Shown here: one piece after another, positions 39,298 to 48,480 of the stretch
Layout of the letters: each line of letters begins with the position of its first letter
Numbering within the stretch: position 1 is the stretch's first letter
Source of the DNA: Pseudodesulfovibrio indicus
GTDB lineage: Bacteria; Desulfobacterota; Desulfovibrionia; Desulfovibrionales; Desulfovibrionaceae
Reading direction: 5' to 3'
Assembly: GCF_001563225.1 (NCBI RefSeq)
Contig: NZ_CP014206.1
Coordinates: 2,232,001-2,296,000 of the forward strand
Length of the DNA: 64,000 nucleotides
Notes under the pieces: model-generated
What the model saw: only the letters and a program-made list of their open reading frames with translations
Database searches by the model: none
What the model was told of the DNA's origin: nothing
Program-made: the position numbers and the translations under genes

Positions 39298-39822
39298 ATG
39301 GAAGTCTTGGCAAAAATTGCATTCGGCGTATACACGCTCGTGATCCTCGGCGGCTCCGTGGTCGCCGTGTCGAGCAGCAGCCTGGTGCGCGCCTTGATCG
39401 GGTTGATCACCACGCTCATCGGCGTGGCCGGGATGTACCTGCTGCTGGCATCGCCCTTCATGGCCTTCATGCAGCTGCTCATCTACGTGGGCGCGGTCAG
39501 CGTCCTGGTCTTCTTCGCGGTCATGCTGACCCGGGCGGAGAAGGGCGGCGACGAATCGGGCCGCGCGCCCATGAAACGGTATGTCTACGGCCTGGCGGCC
39601 ACCATGGCCCCGGCGGCCATCCTCGGCTGGCTGGTCATGACCAAGCCGGTCGATTCCGTGTCCATGCCCGTCGAGGTCCCGATCAAGCAGCTCGGCCAAG
39701 GGCTGCTCGGGTCGTACTTCCTGCCCTTTGAGCTGATCTCGGTCGTGCTGATGGTCGCCATGGCCGGCGCCGTCCTGCTGGTCTGGGAGAAGCGGGGCCA
39801 GAAAACCGGAGGGGACAAGTAA
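39298..39822 (+). CDS. nuoJ: NADH-quinone oxidoreductase subunit J
   Basis: A 174-aa membrane subunit with five hydrophobic segments. FMAFMQLLIYVGAVSVLVFFAVML, carrying the pi-bulge helix of NuoJ, lies near residues 56-80. It starts one base after nuoI and its stop overlaps the nuoK ATG. Confidence 0.95.
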   Translation: MEVLAKIAFGVYTLVILGGSVVAVSSSSLVRALIGLITTLIGVAGMYLLLASPFMAFMQLLIYVGAVSVLVFFAVMLTRAEKGGDESGRAPMKRYVYGLAATMAPAAILGWLVMTKPVDSVSMPVEVPIKQLGQGLLGSYFLPFELISVVLMVAMAGAVLLVWEKRGQKTGGDK

Positions 39823-40130
39823 TGAGCGCACTGACCCTCTATCAAATCGTCGCGTTGATCCTGCTGTGCGCGGGTCTCTTCGGCCTGACCCAGCGCAGGA
39901 GCCTCGTCGGAATGCTGATCTCGGTGGAGCTGATGCTCAACGGCGCGGGGCTGTCCATGGTGGCGGCCGCGCAGCTGACCGACTTCAGCGCGGTCCTCGG
40001 CCAGCTCGGCACCCTGTTCGTCATGGGGCTCGCGGCCGCCGAAGCCACGCTCGTCCTCGCCATGGTCGTGGTTGTGGCCCGGCGCTTCAAGTCCGCCAAA
40101 ACCAGTGACATCACTACCCTGAAGGAATAG
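39822..40130 (+). CDS. nuoK: NADH-quinone oxidoreductase subunit K
   Basis: A 102-aa, three-helix subunit. GLFGLTQRRSLVGMLISVELMLNGAGL near residues 18-45 contains the conserved membrane glutamate, and a second acidic residue is in GLAAAEATLVLAMVV. These belong to the central hydrophilic proton axis. The start overlaps the nuoJ stop by one base. Confidence 0.95.
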   Translation: MSALTLYQIVALILLCAGLFGLTQRRSLVGMLISVELMLNGAGLSMVAAAQLTDFSAVLGQLGTLFVMGLAAAEATLVLAMVVVVARRFKSAKTSDITTLKE

Positions 40131-40132
40131 CT

Positions 40133-41680
40133 ATGATGGAAGGTGTAACTACATATAGTCCGATTCTTCTGCCGGTGGTGATCACTCTCCTTGTGCCGCT
40201 CTTCATCTACCTCTGCAGGGGCGATGAAAACCGGCGCGAGGCAATCAGCTTCATCGGCGCGTTTCTGACCTTTACCTCGGTAGTGTGGATGGCCCCGAAA
40301 GTTCTTTCCGGGCAGGTCCTGTATTATCACGTGACCACCATCATGCCGGGCATCAACATAGCGTTCGCGGCGGACGGCCTGTCCATGGTCTTCGCCCTGA
40401 TCGCCCCGTTCCTCTGGTTCTTCGTGACCAGCTACAACATCGGGTACATGCGCGGCCTGAACGAGCATGCACAGACCCGCTACTACGTCTGCTTCGCGGT
40501 GGCCATCTTCGGCGCCGTTGGCGTGGCCCTGTCGGCCAACGTGTTCACGCTCTACCTCTTCTACGAGGTCATCACCGTGTTCACGTACCCGCTGGTCTAC
40601 CACCACGAGGACGACGAAGCCCGGGTCGGCGCCCGCAAGTACATCGTCTACTTGATGGGTACCTCCAAGCTCTTCCTCCTGCCCGCCATGGTCCTGACCT
40701 ACGTGCTGGTCGGCAACCTCGACTTCAACCTCGCCGACATCCAGCACGGCATGTTCAACGCCCAGGTCGTCGCCGAGCATCCCAGACTGGTGGCTCTCAC
40801 CTACTGGCTGTTCATCTTCGGCATCGGCAAGGCGGCCCTCATGCCGTTCCACAACTGGCTCCCGTCGGCCATGGTCGCGCCCACCCCGGTCTCGGCCCTG
40901 CTGCACGCGGTGGCGGTCGTCAAGGCCGGCGTCTTCTGCGTCAGCCGCATCGTGCTCTCGGCCTTCGGGACCAAGACCGCGGCGGCCCTGACCATGAGCC
41001 AGATCTACGTCGGTTCGCCCGGCTCCTGGCTTGGAGACCTGTCCATCGGCATGGGGACGGCCTACATCGCGGCCTTCACCCTGACGGTGGCCTCGTTCAT
41101 CGCGTTGACCAAGGACGACATCAAGGCGCGGCTGGCCTACTCCACGGTGGCCCAGCTCTCCTATGTCGTCATCGGCGTGACCATGCTGGTGGATTCGGCG
41201 GTCCAGGGCGGCGTGATGCACATCGCCCACCACGCCTTCTCCAAGATCACGCTCTTTATGGCCGCGGGCGCCATCTACGTCGCCTGCCACCTGAAGAAGA
41301 TCAGCCTCATGGACGGCCTGGGACGGCGCATGCCGCTCACCTTCGGAGCGTTCGCCATCGCCTCCCTGTCGATGATCGGCATGCCGCCGGTCTGCGGCTT
41401 CGTCTCCAAATGGTACCTGGTGAACGGCACGCTCGATGCGCACCAGTGGCCGCTGCTCTGCGCGCTGCTCCTCTCGACGGCGCTCAACGCGGGCTACTTC
41501 GTGCCCATCACTTACCGGGCCTTCTTCAAGAAGCCCCTGCCGGAGGCCAACATCGGTCAGTACAACGAGCCGTCCATGACCATGGTCGTCCCGCTGTGCA
41601 TCACGGCCGCCATCTCGGTGTTCTTGGGTCTGTATCCGCAGACGTTCCTGAACTTCGTCAACGTTCTCGGCAAGTTCTAG
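40133..41680 (+). CDS. additional antiporter-like subunit of the nuo operon
   Basis: A 515-aa membrane protein with about 14 hydrophobic segments of the NuoL/M/N-MrpD family. The conserved Lys helices and PVSALLHAVAVVKAGVF and KARLAYSTVAQLSYVVIG are present, the latter holding the channel lysine and the typical YSS/T motif. It lies between nuoK and the NuoL-like gene and resembles MrpD- or HyfB-type subunits more than classical NuoL. With it the operon encodes four antiporter modules rather than three. ATG 40133 follows GAAGGA. Confidence 0.85.
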   Translation: MMEGVTTYSPILLPVVITLLVPLFIYLCRGDENRREAISFIGAFLTFTSVVWMAPKVLSGQVLYYHVTTIMPGINIAFAADGLSMVFALIAPFLWFFVTSYNIGYMRGLNEHAQTRYYVCFAVAIFGAVGVALSANVFTLYLFYEVITVFTYPLVYHHEDDEARVGARKYIVYLMGTSKLFLLPAMVLTYVLVGNLDFNLADIQHGMFNAQVVAEHPRLVALTYWLFIFGIGKAALMPFHNWLPSAMVAPTPVSALLHAVAVVKAGVFCVSRIVLSAFGTKTAAALTMSQIYVGSPGSWLGDLSIGMGTAYIAAFTLTVASFIALTKDDIKARLAYSTVAQLSYVVIGVTMLVDSAVQGGVMHIAHHAFSKITLFMAAGAIYVACHLKKISLMDGLGRRMPLTFGAFAIASLSMIGMPPVCGFVSKWYLVNGTLDAHQWPLLCALLLSTALNAGYFVPITYRAFFKKPLPEANIGQYNEPSMTMVVPLCITAAISVFLGLYPQTFLNFVNVLGKF

Positions 41681-41686
41681 GGGGAT

Positions 41687-41953
41687 ATGTCAATGAGTCA
41701 AAAAGGTTTGGGCGAGCTTCTCGCCAAATGGAGAGACAACTGGAAGGCGTGGAGGATCATCTTCTTCGTCACCCTTGCGGTCCTCGTGCTGCTCAACGTT
41801 CCTTTTGTCACGCACCACCCGCACTTCGGGCTCGACAAGTATCCCGGGTTCTTCGCCGGATTCGGGCTTATCGTGGGACTGGCCATGGTCATCATCATGA
41901 AGAAGGTGATCCAGCCGTTCATTGCGCGCAAGGAGGACTACTATGGAGACTAG
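41687..41953 (+). CDS. small two-helix membrane protein in the nuo operon
   Basis: An 88-aa protein with hydrophobic segments at ~25-42 and ~57-72 and basic ends; no known family recognised. It starts six bases after the antiporter gene and overlaps the next start by 11 bases. Position suggests an accessory subunit linking two antiporter subunits. Function is unknown. ATG 41693 is an alternative start. Confidence 0.75.
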   Translation: MSMSQKGLGELLAKWRDNWKAWRIIFFVTLAVLVLLNVPFVTHHPHFGLDKYPGFFAGFGLIVGLAMVIIMKKVIQPFIARKEDYYGD

Positions 41954-43742
41954 CGTGTTCTACCACCCCTCCATGGCCTTCCTCGCGCTGGCGCTGCTGG
42001 TGCCCTTCGTGCCCGCCGCCCTGTGGAAGAACAAGGCCTTCCGAGGCGGCCTGGCCCTGCTCGCGCCGCTCATCGCTCTGTATTCGATCTTCACGGTGAC
42101 GCCCGGCATGTACGGCGCGCTGGAATACCTCGACCAGACCCTGGTCCTCGGGCGGGTGGACAAACTGTCCATCGTCTTCGGCCAGGTCTTCGCGGTCATC
42201 GCCTTCATCGGCTGCATCTACGGCATGCACGTCGAGGACCGGGGCCACTACGTGGCCGGGTCCCTCTACGTGGCCGGCGGGTTCGGCTGCGTGTTCGCGG
42301 GCGACCTGCTGACGGTCTTCCTGTTCTGGGAGCTGATGTCCATCGGCTCGACCTTCCTCATCTGGCAGGCCCGGACCAAGGAATCCGTGGGCGCAGGCTT
42401 CCGCTACTTCCTGTACCACACCGTCGGCGGCCTGTTCCTGCTGGCCGGTCTGCTGCTCAAGTACAAGGCCACCGGCAGCTTCGCCTTCGTGGGCGTCAAC
42501 CCCGCCGAGGCCCATCTCTACGACTGGCTGATCCTGATCGGCTTCTGCGTCAACGCCGCCGTGGTGCCCCTGCACGCATGGCTGCCCGACGCCTATCCCC
42601 GCGCCTCCGTATGCGGCGCGGTGTACATGTGCGCCTTCACCACCAAGACGGCGGTCTACGTCCTGGCGCGCGGCTTCGCGGGCTGGGAGGTCCTGGCCGT
42701 GGCCGGCACCTGCATGGCGGTCTTCGGAGTGCTGTACGCGTGCATCGAGAACAACGCGCGGCGCATCCTGTCCTACCACATCGTCTCCCAGGTGGGGTAC
42801 ATGGTCGCGGGCATCGGCATCGGCACGGCAATGACGCTGAACGGCGCCGTGGCCCACGCCTACGCCCACATCCTCTATAAGGGCCTGCTCTTCATGGGCA
42901 CCGGCGCGATCCTGTACTCGGTCGGCACCGCCAAGCTCGACAAGCTGGGCGGCCTGGCCTACCGGCTCCCCTGGGTCATGGTCTGGTACATGGTCGCGGC
43001 CCTGTCGATCTCCGGCATGCCGCTGTTCAACGGCTTCATCTCGAAAACCATGACCATCGCGGGCGCGGCCGAGGCCCACCGCACGATCCTGGCCCTCGGC
43101 ATGGAGGTCGCGGCGGTCGGTACGTTCATCTCGGTCGGCATCAAGCTCCCGTACTTCGCGTTCTGGGGCGGAAAGAAGGAATACACGGGCGAGGTCAAGC
43201 CGCTGCCCGTCAACATGTACGTGGGCATGGCGCTGTGCGGCCTCTTGTGCATCGCGCAGGGAGTTTACCCCCACATGCTCTACCAGTATCTCCCCATGGA
43301 GATCGAAGGGCATCACTTCGTGCCCTGGACCATCGACAAGGTCATCAACGCAGGCCTGCTGCTCGGCTTCTCCGGCCTGGCCTTCTATCTGACCCGCGAG
43401 ATCATCACGCCGCACGCAAAGCTCAACCTGGACTTCGACTGGTTCTACCGCCTGATCGGCCGCGTCACCATGCGTGCCATCTGCTGGCCGGTCTCCAAGG
43501 TTGACGACGTCTGGACCGAGGTCTACCGGACCGTCGGCCTGCGCGCGCTCCTCGGCATGGGTGACGGCACTTCTTGGTTCGACAAGAAGGGCATTGATAC
43601 AGTGGTGGACGGCAGCGCCTACACCGTCAGGAACATCGGCAGGCTGGGGGCCAAGGCCCAGACAGCCAACCTGCAGGATTACCTGGCGCTGGCCGCCGTC
43701 CTCGGCTTGGGCATCTTCGCCCTCGTATGGTACTTCGGCTAA
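41943..43742 (+). CDS. nuoL: NuoL-like antiporter subunit
   Basis: A 599-aa membrane protein with about 14-16 helices. Family landmarks: LFWELMSIGSTFLI near residue 128, VPLHAWLPDAYPRAS near 207 (proton path), and NARRILSYHIVSQVGYMVAG near 275. The long C-terminal region, with a likely lateral helix and the NuoL-type ending (GIDTVVDG, VRNIGRLGAKAQTANLQDY), supports the NuoL role better than the preceding gene. In sequence it also resembles MrpD, so the symbol is a best assignment. Confidence 0.85.
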   Translation: METSVFYHPSMAFLALALLVPFVPAALWKNKAFRGGLALLAPLIALYSIFTVTPGMYGALEYLDQTLVLGRVDKLSIVFGQVFAVIAFIGCIYGMHVEDRGHYVAGSLYVAGGFGCVFAGDLLTVFLFWELMSIGSTFLIWQARTKESVGAGFRYFLYHTVGGLFLLAGLLLKYKATGSFAFVGVNPAEAHLYDWLILIGFCVNAAVVPLHAWLPDAYPRASVCGAVYMCAFTTKTAVYVLARGFAGWEVLAVAGTCMAVFGVLYACIENNARRILSYHIVSQVGYMVAGIGIGTAMTLNGAVAHAYAHILYKGLLFMGTGAILYSVGTAKLDKLGGLAYRLPWVMVWYMVAALSISGMPLFNGFISKTMTIAGAAEAHRTILALGMEVAAVGTFISVGIKLPYFAFWGGKKEYTGEVKPLPVNMYVGMALCGLLCIAQGVYPHMLYQYLPMEIEGHHFVPWTIDKVINAGLLLGFSGLAFYLTREIITPHAKLNLDFDWFYRLIGRVTMRAICWPVSKVDDVWTEVYRTVGLRALLGMGDGTSWFDKKGIDTVVDGSAYTVRNIGRLGAKAQTANLQDYLALAAVLGLGIFALVWYFG

Positions 43743-43768
43743 GCCGGACAATCTAAGGAGAGCTCATT

Positions 43769-45301
43769 TTGGACTTCGGATATCCGGTACTCACGATATT
43801 GATCGCATTCCCGCTCGTCGCGGCCTGCGGACTCTTCTTCCTGCGCGCTCCGCAGGTGGTGAGGTATTACACCATGGCGGTGTCCCTCATCGAGTGTCTG
43901 CTTGCAGTGCCGCTGATGGGTTTCAAACTCAACGCTGACTTCCAGTTCGTCGAGAAGATCGACTGGGTCCACCAGTGGGGCCTTCAGTACTACCTCGGCG
44001 TGGACGGCATCAGCATACTCATGGTCCTTCTGACCATCGCGGTCCTGCCGCTGTGCGTCATGTGTTCCTGGACCTACATCGGCAAGCGGGAGAAGGAATT
44101 CCACTTCTGCCTGTTGTTCATGACCTCATCGGTGCTGGGCGTGTTCTGCGCCCTGGACCTGGTCCTGTTCTACGTGTTCTGGGAAGCCATGCTCATCCCC
44201 ATGTACCTGCTCATCGCGGTCTGGGGCGGCGACGACCGCAAGTACGCGTCGCTGAAGTTCTTCCTGTACACCCTGGCGGGGTCCACCCTGTTGCTCGCGG
44301 CCATCGTGGCCTTCCGGGTCACGGGCGGCACCTTCTCCATCCCGGACCTGATGCAGATGAACTTCAGCTTCCGCTTCCAGTTCTGGGCCTTCCTGGCCAT
44401 GGCGCTGGCGTTCGCCATCAAGGTCCCCATGTTCCCGTTCCACACCTGGCTGCCCGCGGCCCACGTGCAGGCGCCTTCGGCCGGCTCCGTCATCCTGGCG
44501 GCCGTCCTGCTGAAGATGGGAACCTACGGTTTCCTGCGCTTCTGCCTGCCGCTGACCCCGGCCGCCAGCGAGTACTTCGCCCCGATGATGATCGCGATCT
44601 CCATCGTGTCCATCCTCTACGGCGGGGCCATCGCGCTCGGACAGTCGGACATCAAGAAACTGGTCGCCTACTCCTCGGTGGGTCACATGGGCTTCGTCAC
44701 GCTGGGCATCTTCCTGTTCAACCAGCGCGGCGTCGAGGGTGCGCTCTTCCAGATGCTGAACCACGGCATCGTCACCGGCGCACTCTTCATGATGATCGGC
44801 GCGGTCTACGAACGCAGCCACAGCCGTGAGATCTCCAAGAATATGGGGCTCGGCAAGTATCTGCCCGCCTTCATGTTCTTCTGGGGCCTCATGGCGCTCG
44901 CGTCCTTCGGCTTCCCCGGAACCAACGGTTTTGTGGGCGAGATACTGGTCTTCATCGGCGCATTTCAGGATTCCCCGTACATCGGCATGTTCCTGGTCCC
45001 CGGCGCGCTTCTGGGCGCGGCGTACATGTTCCGCGTGTCCCTGAAGCTGGCCTGGGGCAAGCCCAGCACGGCCAAGGCCTGGCGCGACCTGAACGCCCGC
45101 GAGTGGATCTACCTGACCATCCCGGCGGTGTTCGTGCTCTGGATCGGCCTGGCTCCCACGCCGTTCTTCAAGATCATCGACCCGTCCATCGACAAGCTGC
45201 TCAACGACTTCGACAAGCGCAAGGTCGCTTCCGTCGAGACCGAGCAACCGATGCAAACCGCCGCCGCGCATGTGCTCAGCATCGTGGCTGACAATCAATA
45301 G
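43769..45301 (+). CDS. nuoM: NADH-quinone oxidoreductase subunit M
   Basis: A 510-aa proton-pumping subunit. WEAMLIPMYLLIAVWGG near residue 133, FFLYTLAGSTLLLAAIV, KVPMFPFHTWLPAAHVQAPSAGS and KKLVAYSSVGHMGFVTLGIF are all present with the family lysines and glutamate. Start is TTG 43769, eight bases after AAGGAG. The gene is followed by nuoN. Confidence 0.96.
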   Translation: MDFGYPVLTILIAFPLVAACGLFFLRAPQVVRYYTMAVSLIECLLAVPLMGFKLNADFQFVEKIDWVHQWGLQYYLGVDGISILMVLLTIAVLPLCVMCSWTYIGKREKEFHFCLLFMTSSVLGVFCALDLVLFYVFWEAMLIPMYLLIAVWGGDDRKYASLKFFLYTLAGSTLLLAAIVAFRVTGGTFSIPDLMQMNFSFRFQFWAFLAMALAFAIKVPMFPFHTWLPAAHVQAPSAGSVILAAVLLKMGTYGFLRFCLPLTPAASEYFAPMMIAISIVSILYGGAIALGQSDIKKLVAYSSVGHMGFVTLGIFLFNQRGVEGALFQMLNHGIVTGALFMMIGAVYERSHSREISKNMGLGKYLPAFMFFWGLMALASFGFPGTNGFVGEILVFIGAFQDSPYIGMFLVPGALLGAAYMFRVSLKLAWGKPSTAKAWRDLNAREWIYLTIPAVFVLWIGLAPTPFFKIIDPSIDKLLNDFDKRKVASVETEQPMQTAAAHVLSIVADNQ

Positions 45302-45313
45302 GGGGCTTCCGAC

Positions 45314-46771
45314 GTGAACTTCCATATCACAGCGCTTGTCCCGGAACTGTTCTTCTTCTGCATAGTGCTGGCCCTGATGGTCCAGTCGCTGGGCACGAAG
45401 GAGTGGAAACCGCCTGTCGAGCGGTGGCTGCCCTTTGGTTCCTGCGCCGCGTTCTTCGTGGCCATCACGGGCTTCCACCTGAGCGGCAGCATGTTCTGGG
45501 ATGTCTACAAAGTGGACCTCATGTCCCAGTTCTTCAAGATCGTCCTGGCCTTCGGCTTCTACGTCACCGTATTGAACGCCTCGCGCCAGCCGACCCTGGA
45601 GGAGGGGAAACGGGCGGACTACTATATGCTGCTCGGCTTCTCCACCCTCGGCCTGATGATGCTCTCCTCCGCAGTGGAGCTGATCACCATCTACCTGGCC
45701 CTGGAACTGGCCTCCTACTCCATGTATGCCGTCATTCCCCTGCGCGCCAAGGACAAGGGCGCGGCGGAAGCGGGCATCAAGTACATCATGTTCGGCGCGG
45801 TGGCCACGGCCCTGGCCCTGTACGGCTTGTCCTACATCATGGCCACCCAGCACACCACCTACATCGCCGAGCTCATGAACAAGTCCTGGTCCTTCGCGGA
45901 TCAGCCCATGGCCGTTGTCGGGCTGTCGCTCTTCCTGGGCGGCATGTTCTTCAAGCTGGCCCTGTTCCCGTTCCACTTCTGGTGTCCGGACGTCTACCAG
46001 GGCGCCAGCAACGAGACCGCCGCCTTTGTGGCGACCATGCCCAAGATGGGCGCCATCGTGGTCCTGTGCCGGTTGGCCGTGCTGCTCAAGCCCGGCCTTG
46101 AGATCACCACCATCCTGGCGGTGCTCGGCGCGGCCTCCATGACCTTCGGAAACCTCTCGGCCCTGGTCCAGACGGACCTCAAACGGCTGCTCGGTTTCTC
46201 GTCCGTGGCGCACGCCGGGTACATCATGGTTGGCCTGGTCTCCGGCACTCCGGAGGGCATCGGCGCGGCCGCCTTCTACGGCATGGCCTACCTGGTCATG
46301 AACCTGCTCGTGTTCTGGATCGTCTGCCGCGTGGCGTCCGACGGCCGGAACCTGAAGCTGAGCGACCTGAACGGTCTGTACAAGAAGGCTCCGGTCCTGG
46401 CGTTCTCGCTGGCCGCCGGCGCCTTCGCGCTGGTCGGCCTGCCGCCGACCATGGGCTTCATGGGCAAGTTCTTCCTGATCACCTCGGCCTGGGATCACGG
46501 ATACAACTGGCTGGTCATCACCCTGGTCGTGAACTCGGCCATCGCCATCTACTACTACCTGTCCCTGTTCCGGCACGCCTTCACCGAAGAGTCCGAGCCG
46601 TCCCAGGCGGCTCCGCCGGACAACGGCTGGTTCGCCTCCGCAGGCGCGGGCATGCTGGCCGCGGCCGTGCTGATCATCGGCATGATCCCGGCCCCCCTGT
46701 TCAACTTCGCCATCAACGCGGGCAAGACCCTCTACGGCATCACGGTCACCATGGCCGGAGGCCACCACTAG
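45314..46771 (+). CDS. nuoN: NADH-quinone oxidoreductase subunit N
   Basis: A 485-aa proton-pumping subunit. ELASYSMYAVIPLRAKDKGAAEAG near residue 131, FKLALFPFHFWCPDVYQGASN near 213 and KRLLGFSSVAHAGYIMVG near 290 are the conserved membrane segments. Start GTG 45314 lies about 8-9 bases after AGGGGG. It is the last gene of the operon and is followed by a terminator. Confidence 0.96.
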   Translation: MNFHITALVPELFFFCIVLALMVQSLGTKEWKPPVERWLPFGSCAAFFVAITGFHLSGSMFWDVYKVDLMSQFFKIVLAFGFYVTVLNASRQPTLEEGKRADYYMLLGFSTLGLMMLSSAVELITIYLALELASYSMYAVIPLRAKDKGAAEAGIKYIMFGAVATALALYGLSYIMATQHTTYIAELMNKSWSFADQPMAVVGLSLFLGGMFFKLALFPFHFWCPDVYQGASNETAAFVATMPKMGAIVVLCRLAVLLKPGLEITTILAVLGAASMTFGNLSALVQTDLKRLLGFSSVAHAGYIMVGLVSGTPEGIGAAAFYGMAYLVMNLLVFWIVCRVASDGRNLKLSDLNGLYKKAPVLAFSLAAGAFALVGLPPTMGFMGKFFLITSAWDHGYNWLVITLVVNSAIAIYYYLSLFRHAFTEESEPSQAAPPDNGWFASAGAGMLAAAVLIIGMIPAPLFNFAINAGKTLYGITVTMAGGHH

Positions 46772-46795
46772 GCGAACGAGAAACACCGGCAATCC

Positions 46796-46828
46796 AAAGG
46801 GCGGAGGCAGTGTCTCCGCCCTTTCTTT
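46796..46828 (+). terminator. terminator of the nuo operon
   Basis: An 11-bp stem, AAAGGGCGGAG (46796-46806) with CTCCGCCCTTT (46814-46824), followed by CTTTT. It ends about 12 kb of co-directional nuo genes. Confidence 0.88.
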
Positions 46829-46998
46829 TGGTCCGGTTCCGCCGCCGGAGGATGGCGAGAAAGACCGGAAGGCGGGTCTTTTTTCTCTGGTAAGGTTTGA
46901 CCGGGCGCACAGCCCGGTTTATGAAGGAATGGTGGCCGATACCTTGGCGGGTGAGGGGCTGCCATGGGGAACGTTCAGCAACAGCTCAGGATCTCGAC

Positions 46999-47796
46999 AT
47001 GCATATTCGATCGTTGAAATTGGCCTATTTTTCTCCCACTGGAACCTCCGCCTCCGTGGCCGGGGCCATCGCCCAGGGGTGCGGGCTGGAGGCGGAACAC
47101 ATCGACCTCACGCGCGAGCCCGTGCGCGCCCATCCCGTCCGCCTGGGTGCGGACGACCTGCTCGTGCTGGCCGTGCCGGTCTATTCCGGCAGGGTGCCGG
47201 TGCTGCTCGAAGGCTGGCTCAAGGGGCTGTCCCTGAACGGCGCGCCCGTGGCCTGCGTGGTGGTCTACGGCAACCGCGAGTACGACGATGCCTTGCTTGA
47301 GCTTTCGGACACGGTCCGCGAACAGGGCGGGGCGGTGGTGGCCTGCGGCGCGTTCATCGGCGAACACTCTTTTTCCAGTACCGAGTATCCCGTGGCCGTG
47401 GCCCGTCCTGATGCGGCGGACCTGGCCAAGGGGCAGGAATTCGGGCGCAAGGTGCTCGATACGCTGAACGGTCTGGATTCCGCCCAGGCGGCCCGGATCA
47501 TCGAGGTCCCGGGCAACCGTCCGTACAAGGAGCTCAAGCCGCGCGGCCCATTGGATTTCATTGCCGTCAGCGATGTCTGCGTCGAGTGCGGGACCTGCGC
47601 CGAGCTGTGTCCTGTCGGGGCCATCGTGGACGGGGCGTACACCGAGACCGACGGTTCGAAATGCATCATGTGCTGCGCGTGCATCAAGGGCTGCCCCGAG
47701 CGCGCCCGGACCATGAAGGAAGGATTCGCCACGGACATCGCCAGGCGGCTGGCCGCCAACTGCGCGGAGCGCAAGGAGCCGGTCTGGTTCTTCTGA
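46999..47796 (+). CDS. EFR1-type flavodoxin-ferredoxin fusion
   Basis: A 266-aa protein. Residues ~5-150 are flavodoxin-like with the phosphate loop YFSPTGTSASVAGAI. Residues ~190-240 hold two [4Fe-4S] motifs, CVECGTCAELCP and CIMCCACIKGCP. The family (EFR1) is widespread in anaerobes and its partner is unknown. It probably moves electrons between ferredoxin-type carriers. ATG 46999 gives the standard start; sequence upstream could extend but does not resemble the family. Confidence 0.9.
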   Translation: MHIRSLKLAYFSPTGTSASVAGAIAQGCGLEAEHIDLTREPVRAHPVRLGADDLLVLAVPVYSGRVPVLLEGWLKGLSLNGAPVACVVVYGNREYDDALLELSDTVREQGGAVVACGAFIGEHSFSSTEYPVAVARPDAADLAKGQEFGRKVLDTLNGLDSAQAARIIEVPGNRPYKELKPRGPLDFIAVSDVCVECGTCAELCPVGAIVDGAYTETDGSKCIMCCACIKGCPERARTMKEGFATDIARRLAANCAERKEPVWFF

Positions 47797-47803
47797 CCCG
47801 CGC

Positions 47804-47832
47804 TTGATCCAGACGGATCGAACCGGTATCAT
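47804..47832 (+). promoter_or_regulatory. sigma-70-type promoter before the HsdR-N-like gene
   Basis: TTGATC at 47804-47809, a 17-bp spacer, and TATCAT at 47827-47832. The distance to the downstream ATG (47853) leaves room for the AAAAGGA ribosome-binding site. Confidence 0.6.
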
Positions 47833-47852
47833 AGGGAAAAGGACGAAACACA

Positions 47853-48428
47853 ATGCATGAGACCAGCCTGGGCGGCACGCTCCGCGACTACCTGACCGGC
47901 GAAGAGATAGACGAGACCACCTTCGAGGAGTTCCGTCAGCTCCTCGCGCGCCTTCTCGTGGAGGAGAAGGGATACCCCAAGGACCGGCTCAAGGCCAAGG
48001 TCCCGCTGAAATACTGCGTGGAGGGGGAGGAGTACGAGCGGATAATCGACCTCGTGCTCTATGACGGGGACGGCAGACCGCAGTTCATCGTCATGTTCTG
48101 CGCGGGGGAGGTGGCCACCTTCGAGCGCGAGACCGTGTGCGCGGCCCGGCTGGTGGACGGCGGCCCCGTTGCCTACGCCCTGGTCACGGACACCATGGAC
48201 GCGACCCTGCTCGACGTGCGCACGGGCGACGAACTGGCGCGCGGCATGAACGCCGTCCCGGAATACGACCGGCTCATGGAGATGGTCGAAGCCGCTCGGA
48301 TCACCCCCCTGACCGAGGAGCAGCGCGAGAAGCAGACCCGCGTCTTCCACGCCTATTGCGGTTTTGTCTGCGGCGACCACTGCGAGGTCTCGCTGCCGCC
48401 CATGCCGCCCATCCCGCCGAAGAAATAG
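47853..48428 (+). CDS. HsdR N-terminal-like (type I restriction R-subunit domain) protein
   Basis: A 191-aa protein. Residues ~25-130 resemble the nuclease-fold N-terminal domain of type I restriction R subunits (FRQLLARLLVEEKGYPKDRL, then YERIIDLVLYDGDGRPQFIVMF, with Asp and a likely E/Q-xK core). Standalone copies are common in deltaproteobacteria and are not linked to a methylase here. The C-terminus has cysteines in CGFVCGDHCEVSLPPMPP and then a proline run. No modification or specificity subunits are nearby, so a restriction role is not claimed. Confidence 0.75.
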   Translation: MHETSLGGTLRDYLTGEEIDETTFEEFRQLLARLLVEEKGYPKDRLKAKVPLKYCVEGEEYERIIDLVLYDGDGRPQFIVMFCAGEVATFERETVCAARLVDGGPVAYALVTDTMDATLLDVRTGDELARGMNAVPEYDRLMEMVEAARITPLTEEQREKQTRVFHAYCGFVCGDHCEVSLPPMPPIPPKK

Positions 48429-48480
48429 GCGCCCATCCCTTTGTCGGCGGGACTGTCCCGGAGGAAAGCCCGATACCGGC

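Noticed and set aside
47853-48428. A type I restriction system
   Set aside because: Only an HsdR N-terminal-like domain is present, with no helicase, methylase or specificity gene nearby.
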